33,398 nt of DNA from Butyrivibrio sp. Its GTDB lineage: Bacteria > Bacillota > Clostridia > Lachnospirales > Lachnospiraceae. Numbering within the stretch: the stretch's first letter is position 1; each line of letters opens with the position of its first letter. The position numbers were made by a program, and so were the translations under genes. A model generated the notes under the pieces. That model ran no database searches and was not told the origin of the DNA. It saw nothing but the letters and a program-made list of their open reading frames with translations. This document shows, piece after piece, positions 15,012 to 25,403 of this stretch. Location: assembly GCA_024697425.1 (NCBI GenBank), contig JAILFT010000086.1, forward strand, positions 1 to 33,398, written 5' to 3'.

Positions 15012-18000
15012 ATGAAAAAAGCAAACAGCATCATAAGAAGGATTCTTGCGATGGGGCTGTCTGTTGCTTTGCTGGTGGGTTTTGCGCCGGCGAACGTATA
15101 TGCAGAAGGCCTGACAGATCCTGAAACACCCTTAGTTATCAGTGAGGGTGCAGAAGAAAGTTTGGACATGGAAGAAAGCGATGCATCATCTTCTGCAGAG
15201 GCGTCAGAGCCCGAAGTGTCTGGCATAGAATCTTCGGATGAACCGGAGGGACAAACAATCGACGAAGAGGAGGGTGGCGCAATATCCAACGAGGATGCGG
15301 CGATCACAGATCCGGAAGCAGCTACGGAAGCAGATTCGGAGGATGAAGAAGCTGCGACGGAAGCTACCGGGCTACTCGAAGATGATGAAGAAGATGTCTT
15401 ATATGAAAGCGCACGATCTGCAGGAAATCTGGTCGCTTCTGATTCAGATTCGAAGTTCGTATATTCAGGTTTTACAGCAGAAAAGGGCAGCTCTAATTAT
15501 GCTGCAGCCGTAGATGGTAAATGGGGCTACGCGGATGCGTCCTGGAGAAGTGCACAGTACACTGATAATAATCATACAGGGCAAGTTGGTGACTATGTAT
15601 CTTTTCACTCGGATGAACCTATCAAGATTGACAGCTATAGACTGATCACAGCATATGATGTCGCCACAAACAGTTCTTTTTGTAACCCGAGAGTTTGCTA
15701 CTTTTATGGAAGATTAAACGAAAATGATGAATGGACAAAGCTCCATGAAACTACGTACACAAACTTAAGTTACGCTGCTCCCGGGACTTACAGTTATGAT
15801 GTCATTGCCCCCGGAACATATAAGTATTTTCGTTATCATATCGCCACTGTTGATCAAAGAGCAGTTCAATTTAATACGGGCTTCGACGAGCTTCAGCTTT
15901 CAGTAACCGTAGATCCTTCTGAGCTTGAACTTGCAACAATAGAAGGATTAAAGGAGTCCTACGTATACACGGGAAAAGCAATCACACCTGTTTACACAGT
16001 AAAGTCATTTGACGGCAAAGTTCTTACGGAGGGTGTGGATTATACTCAGTCCATAAGCCCTGTAGTTGTAAAGGATAAGGGTGAATATACACTTACCATT
16101 ACGGGTATAGGAAATTATAAGGGGCAGAAGAGTGCAAGCTTCAGAGTAGATGCAGAAGCATATCTCTCATATATTGCAGACGGAGCATCGGACGGCAGCT
16201 GGGGAGATTCGCCGTATCCGTATCTTCTTGACAACAGGAAGGATACAAAATGGGGCACAAGGTTTGATGGTACGAAATATGTAGAGTTCCACAGCGCTGA
16301 GTCCATTATGCCCGTATCCTATTGTCTGACGACCGGAGCTGACACGGATAAATTCCCGGGAAGGAATCCTAACAGCTGGAAAGTGCTTGCAAAACATACC
16401 GCGGATGATGCTGAATGGACGGTTCTCCATGAGGTAAATAACGATACCGTTCTTCAGGGCGTATCAGGAAAGGACTATTATTTTGACATAGATAATAATC
16501 AGTACTGGCAGTATTTCCGCTTTGAGGTTAATGCGGTAAAAGATGGCAGCGATCTGCAGGTTGCAGATTTTAAGTTCCATGTTGTGTTTGATTCATCAGA
16601 TATAAGCTATGGCACGATAACAGGAATAAAGACATCCTATGACTATACCGGAAAGAACATTGCTATTGATTATGTACTTACCGCCAGGGATGGTACAACG
16701 CTTGTAAAAGGCACGGATTATACAGAGACCATAACTCCGCAGCCTGTAAAGGAGTGCGGTTTATATACTCTTACCCTGACAGGAAAAGGTGAGTATACCG
16801 GCCAGAAGACTGTTCGTTTCAGGGTATCTACAAGCAGGACTTCTCTTTCGGTAGTGAAAAACGGTGATAAGGTATGGTTTCCTTGGGAAGGAAGGTTCTA
16901 TGACTGGGGATGGAAAGTAATATCACCGGAGGGTGACCATACTCTGCCTGTAAGCGGCGATGATCAGGTATTGCTGACATGGGGTAATGTAACCGGTACC
17001 GGATTAAACTACAAAGCTTCCGAAATGCTTCTGAAAGAGCAATATACTAATAGCAGCTATTGGGTGGATGAATATAATAATTTTCTCCCTGAATACTATG
17101 CTATAGACCTTACCAATGTTGCAGAAACTGAGAACTATGGTGAGTTCGGTCCGGCACCACTTGTGGATAGCCGCTTCTTCTCTCTTTCAGCCCTTGAAGC
17201 CGATACTCTGTTTAAGGATAATGCTGACAGAAATACACAAACAAATAACGTTGGCTACTGGCTCAGATCTAAGAAATCAAGTTATGAGATAGGCTTTGTG
17301 GATACCAACGGTGCGATACAGATTCAGAATACAAATATGGCGAGCACCGGCCATGCGGTCAGACCTACATTTAATCTTGATCTTGACAGGATACTGTATG
17401 CTTCTCCCAGACTTAATGGATATGATGCAGATGCTACGGCTAACCGGATAATCCGTTTACCGGAGAACTCCTCAAATGAATGGAGACTCACTTTTATAGA
17501 TAATCGTTTAGCCGGTTTTGAGGTTGCAGAATCAGCCATGGCAGCACTGCCCGGAGCTACCCTGCATATAACTTATTCAGGAGCCAGAGGGTATGGCGCT
17601 AATGAGAATTCTCATGACTGGCAGATATCAGGACTGCTTTATGATAAAAACGGGGCACTTGTCGGATATGGAAGAAGTGATTATATTACGTCCAAATCCG
17701 GTATGGTTGACTTTACACTTCCCGACGATCTTGAAGCTGGAGTGTATTCTCTGTACGTATTTAATCAGGATTATAATGCGTATAAGGCTACATACAAGAA
17801 CTATGCAAGTCCTCCTGTTGAAGTAACTCTTAATGTTATGGACGAGAGCAGCATTGTCGTACCTGAAGCCAAAGCGGGACTTAAATATACCGGAGAGTAT
17901 CAGGAGCTCATTACTGCAGGGCAGGCTGGGGATCTTACACTTTTATATGCCCTTACGGCAAAGGGAGCTGCAGCTCCATCCGACGATGTGTACAGTACTG

Positions 18001-21000
18001 CAATCCCCAGAGCCAAAGATGCGGGGGAATATGATATCTGGGTTAAGATCTTGGAATACGATACTTCATTCGCACGTGTAAGTGCCAAGATTGAAAAAAC
18101 AGATTACACAGGAGTTAAGACTGCTGTTTCATTTGTGCCCAGCTACACAGAAGGAAATGTGGAGATGGTGCTGCTTCCGGAACTTCCGGAAGGGGCAAAA
18201 TATGATCAATACGGAACTGTTGGAGGAGCTAACCCGGAGCTTATAAATACCAATAATGGAAATTGGCGTCCATTTGTTTATAGTCAATGGAATAAGCTTA
18301 GCATTCCTCCGATAACGAGTCAGCCTGAAGGAACCTCTGCTACAGTCACAATACCTGTTACAGGAGCCAGGAACTATAATGATTATAAAGTTGTAGTTAC
18401 CTTCCTTGTAATCAATAAGAAAGATGCAGGGTTAGCCATAGCCGGAGGGGATAGAACAGTAACTTACGGTGATGACGGCTTTACGCTTGCAGCTACGATC
18501 AAGGCTGAAGGAACCGTGCCGGGCGAATTGAGATGGTCAAGTAGTAATACGTCTGTTGCCTATATCAATCAGAACTCCGGAGAGGTTACGATCAAGGGAG
18601 CCGGTGCGGCAAACATCAAGGTATCTTATGAATCTGACACGACTATCGGTGAAGCAAATATCACGATCACGGTAAAACAAAGGGCAGTTACCATTACCCA
18701 GGTTACTGTATCTGATAAGGAATATGACGGTACAACTGATGCAGTGATCAAGTCATACGGTGTTGTAGATGGAGTGCTTCCAAATGACAGAGTAGTTGTT
18801 GATACCACCGGTAGGGCCAAGTTTGCGGATAAGAATGTCGGTAATTGGGACGTTTCATTCAGTGGATTCTCTTTGGGAAGCAACGATGCTTGGAAATACA
18901 CTCTTTCATCACAACCGAAGAGCGTAACCGCAAGCATTAAGGGCAGAACGATCACGGTAAGCGCTGTGGCTACAGACAGGGCATTTAATGGCGACAATAC
19001 CGTAGAACTGAAGAATGTGACCTTTGGCGGCATTATAGAAAGCGACAACGTTTCGGTAGACTCTTCCTCAATGATGGGAAAGATGGCTGATGCCAATGCC
19101 GGTTCTAACAAGTCTGTAATGGTGACAGGACTTAAGCTGACAGGTGAGGATGCAGGAAATTATGCGCTGCCTCAGTCTTCAGATGTGACTGTAAACATTA
19201 GCAAGGCGCCACTGGCTACACCCGGCGATATCACTCGTTCATATCCGTATACGGAGAAAATAAAAGACAGCGTTGACCTGTCAACCCTTCTGCCGGAGAA
19301 TGCAGGAACGGTTACCTTTAATGCTCCTGAAACAAGCGGCAATATTTCATATGAGGAAGCCCCGACTGTATCGGGAAGCATCCTGTCATATGCGCTGAAT
19401 GCAGGAAACGGAAATAAGGGCGGTTCCATTACAATGACGGCACAGATGCAGAACTATGCAAATGTTGTGCTTACAGTGAAGGTTGAGCAGATCGCTCTCG
19501 GACTTTATGAGAAGGCCGGAAAGAACCAGTATGAATTAAGAGCGTCCAAGAATATCAATCAGGGCAAGAGCTTCACACTGGTTCCCAAATTTGTTGACGG
19601 AACAGTAATAAATGAAAGAGTCGTATGGACAAGTTCTAATACTGATGTAGCTACAGTTACACAGGATGGCAATGTGACAGGAATCGGCGGCGGAGAAACG
19701 GTCATCACTGCGACAAGTGAGCAAACACCGACACTTTCAGCATCATGCCATGTATACGTGGCTGAGCCTGTAACAAGCGTCACACTCAATACGAAAAAAT
19801 ACTCCTTCGGAACGGGCGAGATTTTCGATCTTTCAGCGCAGATCCTTCCGTTTACGGCTGCACAGGAAATAAAGTGGAGTTCAAGTAATAAGGCAGTCGT
19901 CATTGTATGTAACGAAAACGGAGATGAGCTTTCCGGAACCGAAACAGTAAACAAAAAAATTACAGGTAAAGTATATGAAGTATCTGCCCTGCAGCCGGTT
20001 AAGATCAAGGCTGTCGGCTCGGGCAGTGCAAAGATCATAGCTGAAGCTGTGGATGGATCAGGAAAGAAAGCTGAATGTTCCTTCACAGTAGGAAATGCAG
20101 TACCTGACTTTACGATCATAAGTAAGGGTGGCGCGACTGTGCTTGCGTCAGGAAAGACACTTGCCATGTCTGTTGATTGGGGCGGAAAGGCAAATACTCC
20201 CAAGAACACAGGACTTACATGGAAGGTTGTGAAGGCAGACGGATCGGATGCTTCATCTATAGCAACGATCTCTGCAAAGGGAGTGCTGGAGGGACTGACT
20301 GAAGGAAAGGTCAAGGTTGTTGCTACCAGCACAGCTAATGCAGCAAAATTTGCTGAGTCACAGGAAATAACAATCTATGTACCTGTCAAGAGTGCAGCAC
20401 TTAATATGACCTCAGCAACGCTCAGCACTGCAGAAAACAGCCATCCTATAAATCTCTCGGTCAATGTTACATCTGCTGTTTCGGGACAAGATGCTACGGG
20501 AGAGATTATCGGAAGGCCTGTGACTGTAACATACGCACTTGATCCTTCATACAGCGATCCGAAGAATAAAAACTATAATAAGACACAGAATTATCATAAG
20601 TATATCAGGGTAAGTGAAACGGGTCAGATCACTGCAGATGGCGTGGCAATGGCAAACGATAAAGTCACCTCACTCAGTAAGCTGAACATCCTTGCAACAG
20701 TCAAAGGATTCAATAACTATACAAAGGTTCTGACTTGCAAGGTATCCGTGGCCGGTGCTAATCCTCTCAAGAGCCTGAAACTGTCAAAGACAAGTCTGTC
20801 TCTCGGAGAAGGGAATACCTTTGCACTTACGGCAACGCTCAATCCTGTAAATGCCGACGGCGATACCGGACTTATCTGGAGTAGCGATAATCCTAACGTA
20901 TCGGTAAATGAAAACGGTGTTGTTACTGTCAACAAGTATGATGCGGATAAGACAAAAGCAACGATAACCGTAAAGACCAGACAGGAAGTGCCCGGAGGAA

Positions 21001-22034
21001 AGAACAAACCTAATAAAGCGCTTATCGCGACCTGTAAAGTAACGGTCATCCCTTCGGTAACAGAAGTAGGATTTACGAATGTAAAAGCTACGGTTAACCG
21101 TCTTATCATCGGGAAGACATTTACAGTCAAGACTGCGTTTAATTCATCTGTTATCGGGAAAAAGGCTTCGACAACTCTCGTATGGTCTTCATCCGATGAA
21201 TCGGTAGCGACCGTATCACAGAAGGGTGTTGTAAAAGCAGTAGGAAACGGTGTGGCAACGATAACAGCGAGAAGTGCTGATGCAAAGAAGACCGGAGCTG
21301 CTGTTCCTTCCACATCAACTAAGTTTGAGGTTTATACTCCTGTAACGAAGGTGGCACTTGACAGGACCAAGTTCACAATCGGAACGCAGGCAGGATGCCA
21401 GTATGGCAAGGTGAGTGTGGCTACACTTCTTCCGGCTGGCGTAAGTGATCCTTCATTCGAGTGGAAGTCAAACAATGAAAATGTTAAGCTTGCTGCTGTG
21501 GATAAGGGTCTGATGCCTTCAACAGGAACTTTTGTTAATGCAAAGGGATCAGGGCTTACCGGAGTAACGAAGAATGCAACAGGTACAGGAGTAACTGTAG
21601 GTGGAGGACAGTATCTCGCAGTACAGGGCGTGACTCCCGGTGTTGTTACTCTTACCGGATTACCAACAGACGGCTCCGGCAAGAAGGTGACCTGCACAGT
21701 TACAGTAAGAGGTCAGGTTACAGGACTGAGGCTTAAGGCTACTGCAGCAAACGTTAAGGCTAATGGCAGTGTGGCGATCACATCTATAGTTGATATAGTC
21801 GGTATCCATGGCGATACAACAGTCAAAGCGGAGAAGACAGCATATAATGCGTACAAGAAGTACACGGATGTGAGTGTCTCCTACAGAAGTTCCAATACAG
21901 CTATTGCCACTGTTGACAAGAAGGGCAAGGTAAAGGTTGCTAAGACTGCCCAGGCCGGTGATACCGTAACGATCTATGTTGTCACTGCTGATGGCAAGAA
22001 TACTGCAGAATTTACGATCACAGTGGTGAAATAA
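15012..22034 (+). CDS. giant secreted multidomain protein with bacterial Ig-like (BIG2), YDG-like and discoidin-like domains
   Basis: The 2340-residue protein has a signal peptide cleaved after VYA (residue 31) and an acidic, low-complexity segment (about 32-138). Two tandem modules follow, each an F5/8-type-C-like domain plus a YTGK-containing small domain (about 139-380 and 383-606). A DUF6273-like domain (about 615-800, with GYWLRS and VRPTFNLDL) comes next, then a beta-rich region, YDG-like repeats with KEYDGTT (about 1225-1400), and a C-terminal series of at least six BIG2 Ig-like repeats marked by W-S-S-x-N/D-x-x-V-A motifs. It ends at TITVVK with no LPxTG, SLH, dockerin or transmembrane anchor visible. 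Probably an adhesive or carbohydrate-contacting surface or secreted protein (inferred). Start taken at 15012 (RBS AGGAGG); an in-frame ATG at 14955 lies inside the terminator hairpin. Confidence 0.85.
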   Translation: MKKANSIIRRILAMGLSVALLVGFAPANVYAEGLTDPETPLVISEGAEESLDMEESDASSSAEASEPEVSGIESSDEPEGQTIDEEEGGAISNEDAAITDPEAATEADSEDEEAATEATGLLEDDEEDVLYESARSAGNLVASDSDSKFVYSGFTAEKGSSNYAAAVDGKWGYADASWRSAQYTDNNHTGQVGDYVSFHSDEPIKIDSYRLITAYDVATNSSFCNPRVCYFYGRLNENDEWTKLHETTYTNLSYAAPGTYSYDVIAPGTYKYFRYHIATVDQRAVQFNTGFDELQLSVTVDPSELELATIEGLKESYVYTGKAITPVYTVKSFDGKVLTEGVDYTQSISPVVVKDKGEYTLTITGIGNYKGQKSASFRVDAEAYLSYIADGASDGSWGDSPYPYLLDNRKDTKWGTRFDGTKYVEFHSAESIMPVSYCLTTGADTDKFPGRNPNSWKVLAKHTADDAEWTVLHEVNNDTVLQGVSGKDYYFDIDNNQYWQYFRFEVNAVKDGSDLQVADFKFHVVFDSSDISYGTITGIKTSYDYTGKNIAIDYVLTARDGTTLVKGTDYTETITPQPVKECGLYTLTLTGKGEYTGQKTVRFRVSTSRTSLSVVKNGDKVWFPWEGRFYDWGWKVISPEGDHTLPVSGDDQVLLTWGNVTGTGLNYKASEMLLKEQYTNSSYWVDEYNNFLPEYYAIDLTNVAETENYGEFGPAPLVDSRFFSLSALEADTLFKDNADRNTQTNNVGYWLRSKKSSYEIGFVDTNGAIQIQNTNMASTGHAVRPTFNLDLDRILYASPRLNGYDADATANRIIRLPENSSNEWRLTFIDNRLAGFEVAESAMAALPGATLHITYSGARGYGANENSHDWQISGLLYDKNGALVGYGRSDYITSKSGMVDFTLPDDLEAGVYSLYVFNQDYNAYKATYKNYASPPVEVTLNVMDESSIVVPEAKAGLKYTGEYQELITAGQAGDLTLLYALTAKGAAAPSDDVYSTAIPRAKDAGEYDIWVKILEYDTSFARVSAKIEKTDYTGVKTAVSFVPSYTEGNVEMVLLPELPEGAKYDQYGTVGGANPELINTNNGNWRPFVYSQWNKLSIPPITSQPEGTSATVTIPVTGARNYNDYKVVVTFLVINKKDAGLAIAGGDRTVTYGDDGFTLAATIKAEGTVPGELRWSSSNTSVAYINQNSGEVTIKGAGAANIKVSYESDTTIGEANITITVKQRAVTITQVTVSDKEYDGTTDAVIKSYGVVDGVLPNDRVVVDTTGRAKFADKNVGNWDVSFSGFSLGSNDAWKYTLSSQPKSVTASIKGRTITVSAVATDRAFNGDNTVELKNVTFGGIIESDNVSVDSSSMMGKMADANAGSNKSVMVTGLKLTGEDAGNYALPQSSDVTVNISKAPLATPGDITRSYPYTEKIKDSVDLSTLLPENAGTVTFNAPETSGNISYEEAPTVSGSILSYALNAGNGNKGGSITMTAQMQNYANVVLTVKVEQIALGLYEKAGKNQYELRASKNINQGKSFTLVPKFVDGTVINERVVWTSSNTDVATVTQDGNVTGIGGGETVITATSEQTPTLSASCHVYVAEPVTSVTLNTKKYSFGTGEIFDLSAQILPFTAAQEIKWSSSNKAVVIVCNENGDELSGTETVNKKITGKVYEVSALQPVKIKAVGSGSAKIIAEAVDGSGKKAECSFTVGNAVPDFTIISKGGATVLASGKTLAMSVDWGGKANTPKNTGLTWKVVKADGSDASSIATISAKGVLEGLTEGKVKVVATSTANAAKFAESQEITIYVPVKSAALNMTSATLSTAENSHPINLSVNVTSAVSGQDATGEIIGRPVTVTYALDPSYSDPKNKNYNKTQNYHKYIRVSETGQITADGVAMANDKVTSLSKLNILATVKGFNNYTKVLTCKVSVAGANPLKSLKLSKTSLSLGEGNTFALTATLNPVNADGDTGLIWSSDNPNVSVNENGVVTVNKYDADKTKATITVKTRQEVPGGKNKPNKALIATCKVTVIPSVTEVGFTNVKATVNRLIIGKTFTVKTAFNSSVIGKKASTTLVWSSSDESVATVSQKGVVKAVGNGVATITARSADAKKTGAAVPSTSTKFEVYTPVTKVALDRTKFTIGTQAGCQYGKVSVATLLPAGVSDPSFEWKSNNENVKLAAVDKGLMPSTGTFVNAKGSGLTGVTKNATGTGVTVGGGQYLAVQGVTPGVVTLTGLPTDGSGKKVTCTVTVRGQVTGLRLKATAANVKANGSVAITSIVDIVGIHGDTTVKAEKTAYNAYKKYTDVSVSYRSSNTAIATVDKKGKVKVAKTAQAGDTVTIYVVTADGKNTAEFTITVVK

Positions 22035-22054
22035 AACATAAGGTGTAAAAGAAG

Positions 22055-22086
22055 ACAGGGTTTGCAAATATGCAAACCCTGTTTTT
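22055..22086 (+). terminator. Rho-independent terminator after the Ig-like protein gene
   Basis: A perfect 12-bp stem (22055-22066 with 22071-22082) around an AATA loop is followed by a T run ending at 22086, 21 bases after the stop codon. Confidence 0.9.
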
Positions 22087-22158
22087 ATTGAGTCGAGGCG
22101 GTTGAGGAAGATAAGACCGAGGATGCCCCTTCAGATACTCCCGAGTAAGGGATACTTT

Positions 22159-22233
22159 CTTTTCCCCAAACAGCGCTCCCAGGCGCTTGCAGAGCTTTTC
22201 CTTTTCAAGGTTCTGTCCGATGAACACGCATTG
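22159..22233 (-). pseudogene. remnant of a CobW/G3E-type GTPase C-terminus
   Basis: In a different minus-strand frame from the dehydrogenase fragment, about 25 residues read CVFIGQNLEKEKLCKRLGAL, resembling the end of CobW-family proteins (VFIGQ-x-L/M-D/E-K-E). The frame is closed by stops just upstream and has no start or GTPase domain. It appears to be a second decayed fragment in the same short interval. Confidence 0.4.
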
Positions 22234-22247
22234 ATTTCAGCATCAAG

Positions 22248-22319
22248 ACCATCCTTGAAGTCTTTAACTTCTGAACCAACCTCTACGACTTCAGCGCAGC
22301 CTTCGTGTCCCAGGATCAT
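22248..22319 (-). pseudogene. remnant of a zinc-type alcohol dehydrogenase gene
   Basis: Reading the minus strand from an ATG that overlaps the response regulator stop (ATGA), about 22 residues match the GroES-like domain of medium-chain dehydrogenases: MILGHEGCAEVVEVGSEVKD includes the conserved GHEG. Everything upstream and downstream of this segment in a normal dehydrogenase is missing. Homology is judged by eye and the fragment is short, so confidence is moderate. Confidence 0.5.
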
Positions 22320-23602
22320 TCACTTTTACTTTGTATGTATTCCCTGGGGCTGTGGCCGTCGACTTTTTTGAATACCTTGGAAAAATAGTAGGCGGATTCA
22401 AAGCCAAGGGCATCAGCCACTTCATATATCTTCATATCGCCGGACAAAAGCATCTGCTTGGCCCGGTCTATTTTTTTTGTATAAACGTATTCGGAAAAGC
22501 CCGTCTCGGTGTTCTTCTTAAACAGCACTGAGAGGTAAGCAGGGGAGAGGCCGAAGACTTCGGCGACCTCGTTGAGCTGAAGCTTTCCGTTTAAGTTTTC
22601 GTCTATATATTCCTGGATCGCACCGATGAGCTTGTCCTTGCCGGAGCGGCGGTTGCTGCCAACGATGTGACTGAACAGTCTTATGGGCTGTGAGTTATCA
22701 GCCTGCTGCTGGGCTGTTCTGGCTTCGTCAAAAGATACTGCGATGTCCATGGGGGCTGAGACCGCAGAGCCTATGCCGAAGGTGAGAGTGGTCTTAAAGT
22801 AGTTGGTTATCATGGTCCTGGCATTTTCCAGAGCCTCGGTGATGAGGTCCATTGTACCGGCCACGGGATCGTCCTCCGTGAAATAGAAGATCACTGCAAA
22901 GTGCTGCAGATCGATGGAGACAATGCTGCAGGGAGCGTGGCGGGAGATGATCTCTCTGGCCATGCTTATGCTGGAGTTGTAGATATCCAGAGCCTGAGAA
23001 GAGTAGGAGTCCTCCCCGGGAGCAGCTTTTGAACTGATCTGCCCGTAGACAACTATGTATCTGTTGTAGTCAAAAGACAGGTTGAGGTCGGCAGCCTGGC
23101 TTAAAAGATCTTCTTTGGATGTTATGAGATGATTGAAGAGCTTGAGCATGAACTTCTGCCTGAGATCATCAAGAGAGCTTTGGGCATGAGTGTCTGCGCT
23201 GTTGGAAGAAGGCTTTTCCTCATCAACACGGGCAATGGCCTTGTCGATTGCGGCTGAAAGAGTAGCGGGATTAAGTTCTATCTTTACCAGGTAGTCCACC
23301 GCTTCACATACCAGAGCCTGACGGGCCATCTCGAACTCCTCGTAGGCGGTGAGCATGATGAAGGCCGGAACGGTGCCGTATTTTTTGTGGGATTTATCAA
23401 GGAGCTCCAGCCCTGTCATAACGGGCATTCTTATATCCGCTATCACAATATCCGGGGGATTTTCAGAGATGATATCCCAGGCCTCCTGACCGTTGGAGGC
23501 GGTTCCTATTACATCTATTCTGTCTGCGTGATCCTTGGCCAGCATGGTCTTAAGACCAATCTGGACCAGAGGTTCATCATCCACTATAAGCAATCTGTAC
23601 AT
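22316..23602 (-). CDS. YesN-like response regulator with AraC-type DNA-binding domain
   Basis: A 428-residue cytoplasmic transcription regulator. The receiver domain (about 1-120) has the acidic pair D8/D9, phospho-acceptor D56 in IADIRMP, and K107. A long middle region (about 130-315) is of the type seen in YesN relatives. Residues about 325-428 form two helix-turn-helix motifs of the AraC family (LQLNEVAEVFGLSPAYLSVLFKK and a second with IYEVADALGFESAYYFSKVF). Its ATG overlaps the upstream kinase stop (TAATG), so the two are translationally coupled. It is encoded divergently from the sugar importer operon, which it probably activates. The stop overlaps an ATG that begins a dehydrogenase remnant. 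Confidence 0.93.
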   Translation of the reverse strand: MYRLLIVDDEPLVQIGLKTMLAKDHADRIDVIGTASNGQEAWDIISENPPDIVIADIRMPVMTGLELLDKSHKKYGTVPAFIMLTAYEEFEMARQALVCEAVDYLVKIELNPATLSAAIDKAIARVDEEKPSSNSADTHAQSSLDDLRQKFMLKLFNHLITSKEDLLSQAADLNLSFDYNRYIVVYGQISSKAAPGEDSYSSQALDIYNSSISMAREIISRHAPCSIVSIDLQHFAVIFYFTEDDPVAGTMDLITEALENARTMITNYFKTTLTFGIGSAVSAPMDIAVSFDEARTAQQQADNSQPIRLFSHIVGSNRRSGKDKLIGAIQEYIDENLNGKLQLNEVAEVFGLSPAYLSVLFKKNTETGFSEYVYTKKIDRAKQMLLSGDMKIYEVADALGFESAYYFSKVFKKVDGHSPREYIQSKSE

Positions 23603-25335
23603 TAGAGTTCCTCTTTAAAGGGAAGGACAAACCGCATGGTGGTGTATTTACCTTCCTCGCTTATTATCCTGATCCCGTATTCACTGCCATGGGCATATTT
23701 TATTCTTTCATTGACGTTATAGATACCGATTTGCCTGAAGAATTCTGTAGAGCTCTGGTTCTCCTTACTGAGGACCTTTTCTATTGCCTCCGGGCTCATT
23801 CCCACGCCGTTGTCCGTAACATCAATTATAACATTGTCATTTTCCCTGTAGGTGTGGACTGTTATCAGTCCGGCGCTGCCCTTGGGCTCAATGCCGTGGA
23901 AAATGGCATTTTCTATGATGGGCTGAAGGGAGAATCGGTTGATCCTCTGAGACAGAAGAGCTTCATCATCAGTTATGTATTCCAGATCTATGGTGCCGCC
24001 GTAGCGATATTTCATAATGGTAAAATAGTCGTCCACCAGAGAAAACTCATCGGATAAAGGGATCAGCTCCTCAGTACTTTTTGCTATATTCTTCATAAGC
24101 CTTGAGAGAGCAGTGGACATGTCCGCGATCCCTTCGGAGCCCTGAATGGTGGCCATCCACTTGATGGTATTTAAGGTGTTGTACAAAAAGTGAGGATTTA
24201 TCTGGGATTGAAGCACCTGATATTCAAGGTCATGCCTGGCCTTCTCATCCTGAAGCCTTGAATCCATCAGCTCTTTTACGTTCTCCGATAGATTGTTGAT
24301 ACCCCGGCCTATCTCACCAAGTTCATTATTCCACTCAATCTTTTCATCTCTGGAAAAGTCGCCCTGGCCAATCTTGTCCAGGCGGCTTATGAGATTTCCC
24401 ACAGGGCGCGTGATGGTGCGCTGAAGGAAAATGCTCAGGATAACTCCCGCCAGCAGGATAATAAGGAAAAATCCCAGGATAAGGATACCGAAGGAGCGTA
24501 CCCTGCCTGCAAGAACAGCCCGTGAAGGAAGATAGGAGAGGGTCCACCCGGTGTTGGGAAGTTCATAGGAGATTGCTTCCGCCGGGACGCTGTCTCTTTC
24601 AAGCTGCCCGGATACATACCTGTAGGTAATACCCCTGTCAAAAGAGATATAGAGAGCATCATCTTCTGTGAGGACGAAGCTCTTTAAGGAATCTGTGATG
24701 ACCGATGCGGGAATGTCTATGTAAAGCCAGCCTATGATGGCCGAAGAGGAAGAACTGTAGATGGGTCGCACAATGGGAAGAAGCCTTGGTTTTCCGGTCC
24801 GGCTTAAGGGGTTGTTGTAGATGCCGGTCCATTTAAAGGATGGCGCAGTTATAAGGCCCTCAAAGAACTCGCAGTCCATGATGGTCATGGGAACGTCCAC
24901 CACCGACTGGGAGTCCCCTACGGAGATGGTCTGAAGGAACTGGGTTCCGGTGGGAGTTGAGATGACAACCCTGTCGATGGAATTTCTTACACCTATTATA
25001 TTGAATTCGTTGGTAAGGTGATTCCAGGCGGATACCGAGAGCTTTCGGCCGGTTTGAACATCTGTAGCATAGGCCTTGTCCACGGTCCTTAGATAATTGC
25101 TGATGGTGCTGTCAAGGCATATCCAGTTGGAAAAGGTCAGGATCCTGTTGATATCGGAATCGAGGGAGTTTCCAAGAACATGGATATTTGTAAGGGCGGC
25201 CTGCTGCTGATTTTCCTTAAGGTATCTTACGGAAAGGATCAGGCTGACAGAGGAAACACCAAGGGCAATGACAAGGGCAAAACCCACGGCCCAGAGAACT
25301 ATTTTGTTGCGGATAGCGTGCTTCTTGGTCTGCAT
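23602..25335 (-). CDS. YesM-like sensor histidine kinase
   Basis: A 577-residue membrane kinase. TM1 is about residues 12-34, the extracellular sensor about 35-275 (Cache-like), TM2 about 278-303, HAMP about 304-355, then a His_kinase domain with QSQINPHFLYNTLN in which H382 is the phospho-acceptor, and a HATPase with LQPIIENAIFHGI and DVTDNGVGMS. It pairs with the overlapping YesN-like regulator. Its location divergent from a CUT1 sugar importer suggests sensing of the imported glycan or its binding-protein complex. The ATG at 25335 has no recognisable Shine-Dalgarno upstream, which is unusual among the genes here. Confidence 0.93.
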   Translation of the reverse strand: MQTKKHAIRNKIVLWAVGFALVIALGVSSVSLILSVRYLKENQQQAALTNIHVLGNSLDSDINRILTFSNWICLDSTISNYLRTVDKAYATDVQTGRKLSVSAWNHLTNEFNIIGVRNSIDRVVISTPTGTQFLQTISVGDSQSVVDVPMTIMDCEFFEGLITAPSFKWTGIYNNPLSRTGKPRLLPIVRPIYSSSSSAIIGWLYIDIPASVITDSLKSFVLTEDDALYISFDRGITYRYVSGQLERDSVPAEAISYELPNTGWTLSYLPSRAVLAGRVRSFGILILGFFLIILLAGVILSIFLQRTITRPVGNLISRLDKIGQGDFSRDEKIEWNNELGEIGRGINNLSENVKELMDSRLQDEKARHDLEYQVLQSQINPHFLYNTLNTIKWMATIQGSEGIADMSTALSRLMKNIAKSTEELIPLSDEFSLVDDYFTIMKYRYGGTIDLEYITDDEALLSQRINRFSLQPIIENAIFHGIEPKGSAGLITVHTYRENDNVIIDVTDNGVGMSPEAIEKVLSKENQSSTEFFRQIGIYNVNERIKYAHGSEYGIRIISEEGKYTTMRFVLPFKEEL

Positions 25336-25403
25336 AGGTATATATTAGAGCAGGGGGAAACATAAGAAAATACAATTTTATATAAAAAAATTGCATTTTT
25401 TTG

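Noticed and set aside
19559-20332. 257-codon minus-strand open frame
   Set aside because: It is the complement of BIG2 repeats; Thr/Val/Ser-rich translation is typical of antisense shadow frames.
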